From NCBI RefSeq assembly GCF_004803635.1, contig NZ_SSWX01000012.1, positions 1 through 64,000 of the forward strand: a DNA stretch of 64,000 bases, read 5' to 3'. The position numbers and the translations under genes are program-made. The stretch's first letter is position 1; each line of letters opens with the position of its first letter. Below, one piece after another: positions 44,582-54,550 of this stretch. Under the pieces are notes generated by a model, which saw nothing but the letters and a program-made list of their open reading frames with translations, did not search any database and was not told where the DNA came from. Source of the stretch: Lampropedia aestuarii. Lineage in GTDB: Bacteria; Pseudomonadota; Gammaproteobacteria; Burkholderiales; Burkholderiaceae_C.

Positions 44582-46314
44582 GGCTGGACTCCTTCTGCAC
44601 CAGTCTCAACCGCATCTTGCGCCGCTGCAGGGATCTTTTGCGTTGGGTAGGGCTTGGGCTGGGTTTGCAAGACCGACTGGATGTAGTCGTCGGGTGCATA
44701 CAAGCCGTTCGCTGTAGTTTGCATATAGCGCATGATGCTATCGGCTTGCACGGTGATGGCCACGCAGGCGCCCAACAAAATCACCAATGGAATGCCTTCT
44801 ACGACCTTCACCACCGGTGGGGTACGGTCGTGCGAGGCCCAAAAATGCCGAATACCAGCGCGCGAGAATGCGATCAAAGCCAATAAACCTGATGCGATCA
44901 GCAGTGCCAGCAAAATCCAGCCATCGGTGCCAGGTGACTGGCCAGATGAGGCGCCCATTCCCAGCGGATTGAGCATGGCCGATAGCATCGCGAATTTGCC
45001 AATAAAGCCAGACAGCGGCGGCAGACCAGCAATCAACAAGGTGCATGCCATAAAGGACAAACCTAGCAAGGCCACTGCCGCTGGCATCGCGCGGCCAACC
45101 AATGCTTGCTCTTTGTCATCCAGGTTGAATGCGTCGAGCTTGCCTTCGAGGTCGGGCGTGAGAAACGGCGCTTCATCCTCTTCTTCGTAGGGCGCATAGT
45201 CCTTGCCTTCATTGCGCCAGCGGTCCATCAGATCCGCCAGCAAGAAGCAGGCACTGACTGCCAGGGTAGAGCTGACCAGATAAAACAGCAGGCCCGCTGT
45301 CAGCAGGTTTTGTCCAAAACCCAGTGCTGCCAAAAGGGTGCCCGAAGACACAATCGCGCTATATCCAGCCAAATTGCCCAGCTTTTGCGAGCTGAGTACA
45401 CCAATCGAGCCCACAGCAATGGTTGCCATGCCTGCATAAGTCAGCCACTGGCCGCCATACAGGGCCGATGCGCCTGCATCGTAGCCAAACAGCAAGGTCC
45501 ACAAGCGCAAGATCATGTAGACGCCGACCTTGGTCATGATTGCGAACAAGGCTCCTGCCGGGGCCGTAGCCGCGCTATAGGCTTTGGTGAGCCAAAAGTT
45601 CATTGGCCACACCGCGGCCTTGATCAAAATGGCGATGGCCAAGATGCCTGCAGCCACGTGCAGCAGGGAGCGGTCTTCAGCAGCGATATTGGGGATGGTG
45701 CTGGCCAGGCTCGCCATGTTCAGCGTGCCGGTAATGCCATAGAACATCGAAATGCTGATTAGCAGCAGCGAGGAGGCAAACAGGTTGATCGCAATATAGT
45801 GCAGGCCTGCTTGTACCCGTGCGCGGCCCGAGCCATGCAGCAGCAAACCATAGGAGGCTGCCAGCAAAATCTCAATGAACACAAACAGATTGAACAAATC
45901 ACCTGTCAGGAAGACGCCATTGAGTCCCATGATCTGCAACAAGAACAGCGCATGGAAGTTCACTCCAGCGCGATGCCAATGGGCTACGGAGTAAATCGAA
46001 CACGCCAAGGCCAGCACAGATGTCAGCAACATCATCAGCGCCGATAAACGGTCCAGCACCAGGACAATGCCAAATTCAGATGGCCAGTTGCCGGTCAGAT
46101 ACACGCCCATGGTGGTGGAGCCATCCTGTTTGTGGCTCCACTGCAGTAAAAAGATCGAGATGCCGAGCAAGACCACGCAAGCAAGCACATTGAGCGTGAG
46201 CTTTAGACGCTGTCTTTCTTCGCCAAGAAACAAAATAATCGCAGCAACACCCATGGGCACCAGAATCGGCGCCAGAATCAAATGGGGCATCAGTGAGCTT
46301 AACCAGGCGTTCAT
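44578..46314 (-). CDS. mrpD: Mrp/Pha antiporter subunit D (NuoN/NuoM-like)
   Basis: 578 residues with about fourteen helices of the complex-I antiporter fold. LDRLSALMMLLTSVLALACS, LNGVFLTGDLFNLFVFIEIL and IKAAVWPMNFWLTKAYSAA carry the conserved Glu and Lys of the proton path. An insert of charged residues near 385 (YAPYEEEDEAP) faces the cytosol. It overlaps mrpC and mrpE by 4 bases. Confidence 0.95.
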   Translation of the reverse strand: MNAWLSSLMPHLILAPILVPMGVAAIILFLGEERQRLKLTLNVLACVVLLGISIFLLQWSHKQDGSTTMGVYLTGNWPSEFGIVLVLDRLSALMMLLTSVLALACSIYSVAHWHRAGVNFHALFLLQIMGLNGVFLTGDLFNLFVFIEILLAASYGLLLHGSGRARVQAGLHYIAINLFASSLLLISISMFYGITGTLNMASLASTIPNIAAEDRSLLHVAAGILAIAILIKAAVWPMNFWLTKAYSAATAPAGALFAIMTKVGVYMILRLWTLLFGYDAGASALYGGQWLTYAGMATIAVGSIGVLSSQKLGNLAGYSAIVSSGTLLAALGFGQNLLTAGLLFYLVSSTLAVSACFLLADLMDRWRNEGKDYAPYEEEDEAPFLTPDLEGKLDAFNLDDKEQALVGRAMPAAVALLGLSFMACTLLIAGLPPLSGFIGKFAMLSAMLNPLGMGASSGQSPGTDGWILLALLIASGLLALIAFSRAGIRHFWASHDRTPPVVKVVEGIPLVILLGACVAITVQADSIMRYMQTTANGLYAPDDYIQSVLQTQPKPYPTQKIPAAAQDAVETGAEGVQP

Positions 46315-46676
46315 GAAGCCTCGCCTTTCTCTGCTGCCATGCTGCCGTCAACGTGGTCGGTGCCTGACATGCCGCGCAGTGCCAATAGAACAACCAGGAA
46401 CAACGCAGTCGTGGCAAAGCCAATCACAATCGCAGTCAGCACAAGGGCTTGTGGCAGTGGGTCAGCGTAATGAATCAAATTGGTCGGAATGTCAGGACGC
46501 AGCACAGGCTCTTTGTCAATCGCCAGACCCAGGCGGCCCATCGAAAAGATAAACAAATTCACCGCGTAACTGAGCAGCGCCAAGCCAATAATGACTTGGA
46601 ATGTACGTGGACGCAGCAGCAGCCATATACCTGCACTGGTTAACACTCCAATGGCAATAGCCAAAACAATCTCCAT
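46311..46676 (-). CDS. mrpC: Mrp/Pha antiporter subunit C (NuoK-like)
   Basis: 121 residues, three helices: EIVLAIAIGVLTSAGIWLLL, VIIGLALLSYAVNLFIFSMG and PLPQALVLTAIVIGFATTAL, the NuoK/MrpC pattern with its conserved Glu-free PLPQALVLTAIVI block. ATG 46676 lies 11 bases beyond the mrpA stop codon, with AAGGT upstream. Confidence 0.95.
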   Translation of the reverse strand: MEIVLAIAIGVLTSAGIWLLLRPRTFQVIIGLALLSYAVNLFIFSMGRLGLAIDKEPVLRPDIPTNLIHYADPLPQALVLTAIVIGFATTALFLVVLLALRGMSGTDHVDGSMAAEKGEAS

Positions 46677-46687
46677 GCTTTTGACCT

Positions 46688-49600
46688 TCAAGGTTTAGGG
46701 TGGTGGGTGTTGAAACGTGCCACCATTTCATAAGCAGCTTGAATACGCGCCAGACTTGCGGCCTGGAATTTTTTGGCCTCTTTGGCCTCGGTTTCCTCTT
46801 CGAGCTTGCGCGCGTGGTAGCGGTGGGCACGGGTTGATTGGTGAGCCAAAGCGGTCAAAATCAGCAAGGTCGAACCAACCACCACGGTGAACACGCCCAA
46901 ATCAAAGAACATGGCGCTGGCCACATGAATATCACCCAGGTAGGGCAGGGTGAAATGCGCCGTGTGTGTGGTCATGAATGGATAACCCCAGTAGAACGAT
47001 CCAGCCCCAGCGGCAATCGAGCACACCAGACCAAACGCAATCCAGCGGCGTGGGAACAGCGTGAGGTTGGCCTCAACCCATTGCGTGCCCGAGACGATGT
47101 ACTGCAGCAGCAAACCGACTGAGAAAATCAGACCTGCGACAAATCCGCCGCCCGGTTCGTTGTGGCCGCGGAAGAAGAAGTACAGCGACACCAGCGTGGT
47201 GATTGGCAACAGCAAACGCACCAGTACCGCAGGCACTGTCAAATAACCAATGGCCGTGTCCTTGGCTTGGCGTGGGTTGAACAAGTCGGTAATCAAGTCA
47301 CCAGGCAGCACCCGCTGCTGCATGGGCAAATCCATGGTTTCACGCGCGGGACGGAAGCGGCGCAGCAAGGCGTAAATCGTCAGGCCCACAATCGCCAGCA
47401 CCACAATCTCGCCAAAGGTGTCAAAGGCACGGAAGTCCACCAGCATGACGTTGACGACGTTGGTGCCACCGCCCTCGCTTTGCGCCCGCTCTAGGTAGAA
47501 GGTCGAGGCGCTTTGGTCAAACGGTCGGCTCAGCATGGCGTATGTGATCAAGGCGATACCAATGCCACCAATCAAGGCAATGACCAAATCGCGTGCGCGG
47601 CGTGCCTGAGCAACGTTTTGGTCAATGGCCCATGAGGTCGGGCGAATCGACTTGTCGCGTTGTGGCAACCAGCGCAGGCCCAGCAGCAGCAAAATGGTCG
47701 TGACTACTTCCACGGACAGCTGGGTCAGGCCCAAATCAGGTGCAGAGAACCACAAGAAGGTCAGCACCACGCACAGGCCGGTGGCACCCAGCATGATCAT
47801 CGCAGCCAGCCGGTGGAACTTGGCTTGCCAGGCAGCAGCAATGGCACAAATGGCACCAATGAACCAGATCACGGCAAAGGCGGGCGACAGGGGCTGCACT
47901 GGACGGTCACCAATCGTCAAGCCGCCATACCACAGTGGCAGACCGGCAGCGAGGAACGTCATCATGATGACCCAGAACATTTGCCACTGCAGACGGCGTG
48001 TTGTCAGGCGCAGGCGGAGTGAACGGCTGCGTCTGGTCAACGAGGCCAGGGTGTAGACAAAAATGCTTTGGCCAGTCAGGGTCCAGCTGAACGCATAGTC
48101 CTTGAAGTAATCTCGGCCACGGATGTATTTGGCGACAAAGAAGAACAGGAACGTACCAGTGCCCAGCGCAATGATGCTCATGATCAGCGGCTTGTTGATG
48201 CCATGCCAGACCGCCAGGCTGTAGTAAGGCAGATCACCGCCCACCACAGGGGTGGCAGCTGCCGCCAGGAATGGCCCGACAATCACATTGGGCAATACAC
48301 CCACCAAAATACAGATGACGACCAAGAAGCCAACGGGGACATTCATCCAGATAGGCGGGTCATGCGGTTTTTTCGGCAAGTCTTCGGCTGGTGGTCCAAA
48401 GAATACATCGTAGGCAAAGTGCAGCGAATAAATCACGCTGAAAATACCAAAAATCACGGCAATCACTGGCAAGCTCGCCTGGATATAGGCAGGTGCGTGG
48501 ACCAGTCCGGTCTCAGCAAAGAACATTTCTTTGGACAGGAAGCCATTAAAGAAAGGCACGCCCGCCATGGCAGCGGTCGCCACAATCGCCAGCCAGAATG
48601 TCACCGGCATCAGTTTGCGCAAGCCCGATAAACGCCTGATATCACGGGTGCCCGTTTCATGGTCGACAATGCCGACGACCATGAACAGCGAAGCCTTGAA
48701 CGTCGCATGGTTCATGATGTGAAATACTGCCGCGACTGCTGCGAGTTCGCGGTTCAGGCCAAACATCAGGGTAATCAACCCCAGATGCGAGATCGTTGAA
48801 TATGCCAGCAGGCCTTTGAGGTCATTTTGGAACATCGCCACAAAAGAGCCAAACAGCAAAGTGACGGCGCCAACACCACCCACAATCCAGAACCATTCAT
48901 CCGTGCCACTGAGCACTGGCCAGAAGCGGCCGAGAATGAACACACCTGCCTTGACCATCGTGGCAGAGTGCAAATAGGCAGACACCGGCGTAGGTGCAGC
49001 CATCGCATTGGGGAGCCAGAAATGGAAAGGGAACTGCGCACTTTTGGTAAACACGCCCAGCAAAATCAACACCAGCACAACTGGGTAGGAGCTGTGGTTG
49101 CGAATCTGTGAACCAGCGGCCAGTACATTGTCCAGGTTGTAGCTGCCCACAATATGGCCCAGCATCAGCATGCCGGCGAGCAAACACAGGCCACCCGCCC
49201 CGGTGATGGTCAGCGCCATGCGTGCACCGCGACGGGCATCTTTGCGGTGGTGCCAATAACCAATCAGCAAGAAAGAGAAGATGCTGGTCAGTTCCCAGAA
49301 GAAGGCCAGCTGAATGATGTTGCCAGACAGCACAACACCGGCCATTGAGCCCATGAATGCTTGCAGAAACGAGAAAAAACGCGGCACAGGATCGTTAGGC
49401 GACATGTAATAGCGCGCATACAGCACCACCAGCGCGCCAATGCCATAGACCATCATGGCAAACATCCATGCATAGCCATCTAAGCGAATCGATAAATTCA
49501 GTCCAAAAGAGGCGAGCCACGTGAACTCTTCTCGATAGATCTCACCTTGTGCAATCCCGGGGAAGTACAAGGCCAATTGAACCGCGCCAAACAGGGCAAT

Positions 49601-49711
49601 TGCACCTGCCAGCGTGGATTCAAGGTTTCGCGCATTTGACGGAAGTGCGCTGGCAATCAAGCTGCCAATAAATGGCAGTAAAACAATGGTGCTAAGTGCG
49701 ACTGGATCCAT
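46688..49711 (-). CDS. mrpA: Mrp/Pha antiporter subunit A with fused subunit B
   Basis: 1007 residues. The N-terminal two thirds are the NuoL-like MrpA core (FLQAFMGSMAGVVLSGNIIQ, FPFHFWLPNAMAAPTPVSAY with the proton-path Lys region, HIMNHATFKASLFMVVGIVD). The C-terminal part contains the MrpB domain (FFFRGHNEPGGGFVAGLIFS). Fusion of A and B is typical of the proteobacterial group-2 (Pha) form. It is the first gene of the operon, which exchanges Na+ or K+ for protons in pH and salt homeostasis. About 820 bases of non-coding DNA lie upstream. Confidence 0.95.
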   Translation of the reverse strand: MDPVALSTIVLLPFIGSLIASALPSNARNLESTLAGAIALFGAVQLALYFPGIAQGEIYREEFTWLASFGLNLSIRLDGYAWMFAMMVYGIGALVVLYARYYMSPNDPVPRFFSFLQAFMGSMAGVVLSGNIIQLAFFWELTSIFSFLLIGYWHHRKDARRGARMALTITGAGGLCLLAGMLMLGHIVGSYNLDNVLAAGSQIRNHSSYPVVLVLILLGVFTKSAQFPFHFWLPNAMAAPTPVSAYLHSATMVKAGVFILGRFWPVLSGTDEWFWIVGGVGAVTLLFGSFVAMFQNDLKGLLAYSTISHLGLITLMFGLNRELAAVAAVFHIMNHATFKASLFMVVGIVDHETGTRDIRRLSGLRKLMPVTFWLAIVATAAMAGVPFFNGFLSKEMFFAETGLVHAPAYIQASLPVIAVIFGIFSVIYSLHFAYDVFFGPPAEDLPKKPHDPPIWMNVPVGFLVVICILVGVLPNVIVGPFLAAAATPVVGGDLPYYSLAVWHGINKPLIMSIIALGTGTFLFFFVAKYIRGRDYFKDYAFSWTLTGQSIFVYTLASLTRRSRSLRLRLTTRRLQWQMFWVIMMTFLAAGLPLWYGGLTIGDRPVQPLSPAFAVIWFIGAICAIAAAWQAKFHRLAAMIMLGATGLCVVLTFLWFSAPDLGLTQLSVEVVTTILLLLGLRWLPQRDKSIRPTSWAIDQNVAQARRARDLVIALIGGIGIALITYAMLSRPFDQSASTFYLERAQSEGGGTNVVNVMLVDFRAFDTFGEIVVLAIVGLTIYALLRRFRPARETMDLPMQQRVLPGDLITDLFNPRQAKDTAIGYLTVPAVLVRLLLPITTLVSLYFFFRGHNEPGGGFVAGLIFSVGLLLQYIVSGTQWVEANLTLFPRRWIAFGLVCSIAAGAGSFYWGYPFMTTHTAHFTLPYLGDIHVASAMFFDLGVFTVVVGSTLLILTALAHQSTRAHRYHARKLEEETEAKEAKKFQAASLARIQAAYEMVARFNTHHPKP

Positions 49712-50401
49712 GCGATAAATTTTATGGTGAATGTGTTTTTGAATCGAGTGAAAACCCCAGCAAACTCACTTTAATTTCAAAGACTTGAGGCGACCATTGC
49801 TTGGTATTTTTAATGTCAACTTTGGTTAAAATTTATAAAAAACAATAAGTTGCATCAATATCCTCTGAGAATTCATCGAATCATTCTTGCGGTGATTCTA
49901 TATTTTATTTTTCGCTATAAATCCGTTAAATGTCGATAAAAAGTATTCTTTTTTTTCTAAATTGAACCATCATCGGCTAAATTGATATTTTAAAAAATTC
50001 GATGTGTGTTGCTAAAAATTTTTTTCTTGAATTTTCGCAAATTTTGTGTGTTGCTGTCGATTGATGGCTAATTGGTGTCTTTTGCCGGTTGATAGATGAA
50101 GATGTGGTTTTGCAAGCATGCACAATTGGGCTGTTACAAACCCGTTGAAGGTTGAATGTCTGCAATCCGTGCATGGGCTTTGGGCCGTTATCGTCGGGTA
50201 GCTATCGTCCAATGCACGGGCGACTGCCAGGTACCAATAATTGCTTGGGCCTGCTGTTGGGGACGGCTCGTCGCGGCATCGCTCGTGCCTTATGCGGCGG
50301 CTGTGGGTGGCCGCGCTTGTCCTGGTTGGCCAGCAACGTAGTCGCATGTCCATGTGCAGCGTGCGACGGCTGGGCTAGGTTATGTGTGCAGGGGTGCAAC
50401 G
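49712..50401. other. Mrp operon upstream region, AT-rich, no gene
   Basis: The first 350 bases are very AT-rich and should hold the Mrp promoter and possibly upstream control sites. The remainder (50060-50400) has scattered short frames without resemblance to known proteins. No riboswitch was recognised by eye. Confidence 0.4.
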
Positions 50402-50440
50402 CAAAAAAACGCTGCAAAAGCCAGGTTGCAGCGTTTTTGG
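50402..50440 (-). terminator. Terminator after purU
   Basis: AACGCTGCAA and TTGCAGCGTT pair around an 8-base loop, with A and T tracts on both sides. On the minus strand it lies about 100 bases past the purU stop. Confidence 0.8.
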
Positions 50441-50537
50441 TGTTTAAGCTGCGCCAGCAGAAGTGGCGCAGCGTGCAGGCTCAGCGGCCGATCCGCTCAA
50501 GCTTCTTTACCTGGCGCGTGTATTGCGCGCCTGGGGG

Positions 50538-51395
50538 TTAACGGAATACGACCGTTTTGTGGCCGTTGATCAAAATGCGGTGCTCGCTGTGCCATTTGAC
50601 GGCGCGGGCCAGAACCTGGCTTTCGGTATCGCGGCCGCGGGCGGTCAAATCGTCCACCGTGTCGGTGTGGAAGGCGCGCGCCACATCCTGTTCAATGATT
50701 GGGCCTTCATCCAAATCGGCTGTGACATAGTGCGCAGTAGCGCCAATCAGCTTCACGCCACGGTCATGTGCCTGGTAGTAAGGCTTGGCGCCTTTGAAAC
50801 TAGGCAGGAAGCTGTGGTGGATATTGATGGCCTTGCCGCTGAGTTTCTGGCTCAGATCATCCGAGAGAATTTGCATGTAGCGTGCAAGAACCACGAGTTC
50901 GGCTTGCTCGGCCTGGATAATTTCGTATTGCCGCGCCTCTGCCTGTGCCTTGGTCGCTGCCGTCATCGGAATATGGTGAAACGGCACGTTGTAGCTGGCC
51001 GCTAATTGGTAGAAATCGCGGTGGTTGCTGATAATGGCGCGGATATCAATGGGCAGCAAGCCGCTTTTCCAGCGAAACAGCAAATCGTTGAGGCAATGGC
51101 CTTCGCGGCTGACAAACACCACGGTGGGGACTTTTTTGGCTGCATCGTGCAAACTCCACTGCATGTTCAGCGGCGGTGCAAACTCAGCCAAGGCGGCTTG
51201 TAAAGCAGACAGACTCTGATCGGCAGCAGAGAATTGCACGCGCATGAAAAACAAGCCCGTGGTCTGGTCATTGAATTGCGCTGCCTCTTCGATGTTGCCG
51301 CCATTGTCAAGCAAAAAGCCGGAAACAGCATGCACCAGCCCTTTGCGATCAGGGCAGGACAGGGTCAGAATAAAAGTGGTAGGTGCTGGATTCAT
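50538..51395 (-). CDS. purU: Formyltetrahydrofolate deformylase
   Basis: 285 residues: an N-terminal ACT domain (TFILTLSCPDRKGLVHAVSG) and a formyltransferase-fold catalytic domain with IISNHRDF, VLARYMQILSDDL and NIHHSFLPSFKGAKPYYQA, including the catalytic Asn, His and Asp region. It releases formate from 10-formyl-THF and balances one-carbon pools with purine synthesis. Monocistronic. Confidence 0.96.
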   Translation of the reverse strand: MNPAPTTFILTLSCPDRKGLVHAVSGFLLDNGGNIEEAAQFNDQTTGLFFMRVQFSAADQSLSALQAALAEFAPPLNMQWSLHDAAKKVPTVVFVSREGHCLNDLLFRWKSGLLPIDIRAIISNHRDFYQLAASYNVPFHHIPMTAATKAQAEARQYEIIQAEQAELVVLARYMQILSDDLSQKLSGKAINIHHSFLPSFKGAKPYYQAHDRGVKLIGATAHYVTADLDEGPIIEQDVARAFHTDTVDDLTARGRDTESQVLARAVKWHSEHRILINGHKTVVFR

Positions 51396-51502
51396 AAGGG
51401 GCCGTATTGTCGCACTGATTCAGTCCTGGTGCTGGTGCGCAATGCGTGCAAGCCACCTGACAGATTCAGAGAGAGGAGCGAAATAGAGGGTTAGGCGCCA
51501 AA

Positions 51503-51534
51503 CAAAGCCGGCTCAGCGTAGCGACCCGGCTTTG
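51503..51534 (-). terminator. Terminator after the DAHP synthase gene
   Basis: CAAAGCCGG (51503-51511) pairs with CCGGCTTTG (51526-51534). On the minus strand it lies 25 bases past the stop codon and is followed by TTTGG. Confidence 0.7.
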
Positions 51535-51558
51535 CTTTGGGGCAGTTGCAGTGGCCTG

Positions 51559-52659
51559 TTATTGGCCACGACGTGTGCGCACCGCCTGCGCCAAGGTTTG
51601 TAAGATAGGCTCAGTCTGCGCATAGCTGATGCAGGCATCCGTCACGGAGATGCCGTAGGCCAAAGGCTGGCCTTGCACATGGTCTTGCCTGCCTTCATGG
51701 AGATGGCTCTCGATCATGATGCCAGTAATGCGTTTGTCGCCAGCTGCAATTTGTTGGGCGACATTGTGCGAGACTTCAATTTGCTTGAGGTGTTGTTTGC
51801 TGCTGTTGGCGTGTGAAACATCAATCATCACTTGCGGGCGCAACTGCGACTTCTCCAGCAACTGGCAAGCGGCCTCAACATCTGCTGCACTGTAATTGGG
51901 CGCTTTGCCACCGCGCAAAATCACATGGCAATTGCGGTTGCCAGCGGTTTCAAAAATGGCAGCTTGGCCCATTTTGGTCATGCCCATGAAGGCGTGCGGT
52001 GAACTTGCGGCCAAAATTGCATCGCTGGCGACTTTCAAACCTCCATCAGTGCCGTTTTTAAAGCCGACTGGGCAAGACAGACCGCTGGCGAGTTGGCGGT
52101 GGCTTTGGCTCTCAGTCGTGCGAGCGCCAATGGCGCCCCAACTCACCAGATCGCTGATGAATTGTGGCGACAACAAATCCAAAAACTCAGTGCCAATTGG
52201 CAGGCCCAATTCCAGGATCTCAAGGAGCAGCTCACGCGCTTTTTCAAGTCCCTCATTCATGGCAAAGCTGCCATCCATGCGGGGGTCGTTGATATAGCCT
52301 TTCCAGCCAATGGTTGTGCGCGGCTTTTCAAAATACACACGCATCACCACCAATAAGTCGTCTTTCAATGCCACTGCCGACTCACGCAACAGGCGGGCAT
52401 AAGCCATCGCTTGCTGGTGGTCGTGGATAGAGCACGGGCCAACGACCACGATCAGGCGGTCGTCGCGTCCGTGCAATACATCGGCAATTTGCGCACGGCT
52501 GGTCTCCACCAGATTCAGGGCCGCAGCCGGTGCTGGCAGCCATTCTTGCAGCAGCGCAGGGGTTATTAAAGGGCGAATCGCTTTGATTGAGCGGTCATCG
52601 ACCCGTTTGGCTTCTTCCTGGTTGATTGGGGTGGCTTGGCGCGGTTTTGAGGTGGTCAT
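51559..52659 (-). CDS. aroG: 3-Deoxy-7-phosphoheptulonate (DAHP) synthase, class I
   Basis: 366 residues of the AroFGH type. VVVGPCSIHD near residue 70, MRVYFEKPRTTIGWKGYIND near residue 106, GARTTESQSHR near residue 177 and GFKNGTDGG near residue 201 are the active-site blocks. It condenses PEP and erythrose-4-phosphate at the entry to aromatic biosynthesis. ATG 52659 is chosen over an upstream in-frame ATG because it matches the usual N-terminus. Which feedback class (Phe, Tyr or Trp) cannot be read with confidence. Confidence 0.95.
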   Translation of the reverse strand: MTTSKPRQATPINQEEAKRVDDRSIKAIRPLITPALLQEWLPAPAAALNLVETSRAQIADVLHGRDDRLIVVVGPCSIHDHQQAMAYARLLRESAVALKDDLLVVMRVYFEKPRTTIGWKGYINDPRMDGSFAMNEGLEKARELLLEILELGLPIGTEFLDLLSPQFISDLVSWGAIGARTTESQSHRQLASGLSCPVGFKNGTDGGLKVASDAILAASSPHAFMGMTKMGQAAIFETAGNRNCHVILRGGKAPNYSAADVEAACQLLEKSQLRPQVMIDVSHANSSKQHLKQIEVSHNVAQQIAAGDKRITGIMIESHLHEGRQDHVQGQPLAYGISVTDACISYAQTEPILQTLAQAVRTRRGQ

Positions 52660-52812
52660 GATTGAAAAAGGACGAAAGCGCACCATCAGCGTGCGTCTAC
52701 AACAGCAGAATCAAACAGTATAGAAGCTTGGCAGGCACTGCGACGCCTTCAGCGCCCAATTGTGTGCTTTTGGCGTCGCATTCAAGGGCTATCTCAGCAC
52801 CTGAAGCAGCTT

Positions 52813-52862
52813 AGAGCCTGTTCATCATCGCCAGGCGGTTGCCACGAGGTGATGAATAGGTT
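52813..52862. repeat. Short inverted-repeat element, 50-bp copy
   Basis: It begins AGAGCCTGTTCATCATCGCC and ends GAGGTGATGAATAGGTTC, so nearly the whole copy is one hairpin. It lies directly next to the stop codon of the cytochrome b561 gene (TAA at 52865-52867 on the minus strand). Confidence 0.7.
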
Positions 52863-52864
52863 CT

Positions 52865-53458
52865 TTAACGCGGTGTACCCAGCATTTTGTTGAGTGTGGC
52901 ATCGCGCCAGATCCATTGATGCACAATGACCATCGTGATATGGCCGACAATCAACAGCAACAGCATCCAGCCAAGCAGGCCATGGACGCTCATGCCGGTG
53001 CTCTCGCGGGTGATGTTGATGAAATGCAAGATCTCTGGCCGTGCTTGACCGGGGCTGACAATAGGAATGGCATGCAGAAACGCAAAGCCACGCCCATTGG
53101 CCCAGGCTCTTACAAGAGCAGTCAGTGGCACGAGCAGCATCAAGACATACAGGCCAAAATGCCCGAAAATCGCGCAACGTGCGATAAAGCCCGTGCCATG
53201 CGATGGTCGTCTGCGCATATTACAAAAAGCCCATAAGGCCCGCACAACCATCAATACCATCAGGATAAAACCAACCTCGGGGTGCGTGTGAATGATCCAT
53301 GAGTCACGGGGATTCAAGCCGAATGCGATCTTCACAATCATGCCCATGAATTGCCAAAAGAACAGCAGAGCCATTGCCCAATGCAGCACTCTGCTGATGC
53401 GACCGTAAGATCGAGGGCCGTCTAGCCAAGGATTGGAGGTGGCATTATTGGCAGGCAT
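52865..53458 (-). CDS. Cytochrome b561
   Basis: 197 residues, four membrane helices. The haem-ligand histidines appear in YGRISRVLHWAMALLFFWQF near residue 18, THPEVGF near residue 58, and MSVHGLLGWMLLLLIVGHIT near residue 155. It is a di-haem b-type electron carrier of the CybB family in the inner membrane. Physiological donor and acceptor unknown; no partner gene adjoins it. Confidence 0.92.
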   Translation of the reverse strand: MPANNATSNPWLDGPRSYGRISRVLHWAMALLFFWQFMGMIVKIAFGLNPRDSWIIHTHPEVGFILMVLMVVRALWAFCNMRRRPSHGTGFIARCAIFGHFGLYVLMLLVPLTALVRAWANGRGFAFLHAIPIVSPGQARPEILHFINITRESTGMSVHGLLGWMLLLLIVGHITMVIVHQWIWRDATLNKMLGTPR

Positions 53459-53587
53459 CGCTTGAATTCAATGTGGGGGGTGAGCCAGCAGTGTTGTTTG
53501 CTGGTTTTGTCCATTGCGCTGCGAGGGCGACAAAGTGGGCTGCGCGCATGTTTACCTCGTAAACAGGTTCTCAGCAATGGCGCTGGC
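53459..53587. other. Gap with an isolated repeat end
   Basis: CTCGTAAACAGGTTCTCAG near 53558-53576 resembles the right end of the dispersed element but no matching left end is close. It lies just past the ubiA stop. Confidence 0.35.
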
Positions 53588-54478
53588 TTAGCGCTGAAGC
53601 AGCAGTGACACCACAATGCCCAGAAACAGTGTGAAGCCCAGCCAGTGATTTTGGGTAAAGGCGCGAAAACAGGTGTCGCGCTCGCGGTGACGAATCAGGC
53701 GCCAGTGCCAGACAACCTGCAGCGCGCCGACTGCAAGTGCTGCATACCATGGCCAGCCCAGTTCTTCACCAGACAAGGCCCATGCCCAGCAGAGCAAGAA
53801 CAAGGCATAAAAACTGGTCACTCCTGCCACATCCCAGCGCCCCAGCGTAATGGCCGAGGTTTTCATGCCGATTTTCAGATCGTCATCACGGTCAACCATC
53901 GCATATTCAGTGTCATAGGCCAGCACCCAGAATAAATTGCCCAGCAGCAGCCACCAGGCTTGTGGCGGGATCTGCTCGCGCACCGCGGTATAGGCCATCA
54001 CGATGCCTACGCTAAAGGCTACCCCCAGTACAGCCTGTGGCATCGACACATGGCGCTTGGCAAAGGGGTAGATCAGCGTGATCAAAACAGCAAACACAGA
54101 GACATAGACCGTCATCGCGTTGGTGCTTAGAACCAGTCCGAATGAGACCAGCGTCAGCACCAGCCCAACCAGCAAGGCCTCTTTAACGCCCACACGCCCA
54201 GTGGTGACGGGGCGATTGACGGTGCGTTTGACATGGCGGTCAAAGTCGCGGTCGGCCACATCGTTGATGCAGCAGCCTGCGCTGCGCATCAAGACTGTGC
54301 CCAACACAAATACCACCAGCAAATGCCAGCCTGGAAAGCCGTCAGCGGCAATCCACAGCGCTGAAAGCGTTGGCCAAAGCAGCAGCAACCACCCAGCCGG
54401 TCGACTCCAGCGAATCAAATCCAGGTAGTTGTGCAGGCGCTGGCTAACAGTTGGGGGAGTGGGGGAGAGCATTTCCAT
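53588..54478 (-). CDS. ubiA: 4-Hydroxybenzoate polyprenyltransferase
   Basis: 296 residues, about nine helices. The two Asp-rich prenyl-diphosphate motifs are [19 protein letters not shown] near residue 73 and [19 protein letters not shown] near residue 189. It prenylates 4-hydroxybenzoate in ubiquinone synthesis. The ubiH-type hydroxylase gene at 59633 works later in the same pathway but is not co-transcribed. Monocistronic. Confidence 0.96.
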   Translation of the reverse strand: MEMLSPTPPTVSQRLHNYLDLIRWSRPAGWLLLLWPTLSALWIAADGFPGWHLLVVFVLGTVLMRSAGCCINDVADRDFDRHVKRTVNRPVTTGRVGVKEALLVGLVLTLVSFGLVLSTNAMTVYVSVFAVLITLIYPFAKRHVSMPQAVLGVAFSVGIVMAYTAVREQIPPQAWWLLLGNLFWVLAYDTEYAMVDRDDDLKIGMKTSAITLGRWDVAGVTSFYALFLLCWAWALSGEELGWPWYAALAVGALQVVWHWRLIRHRERDTCFRAFTQNHWLGFTLFLGIVVSLLLQR

Positions 54479-54550
54479 GGGGGCTAAGCAAGCAATAAAC
54501 CAGGTCGGCGCAAAACGCAGCTGCGCAGCAGAGAAATAGCGGTGGACAAC

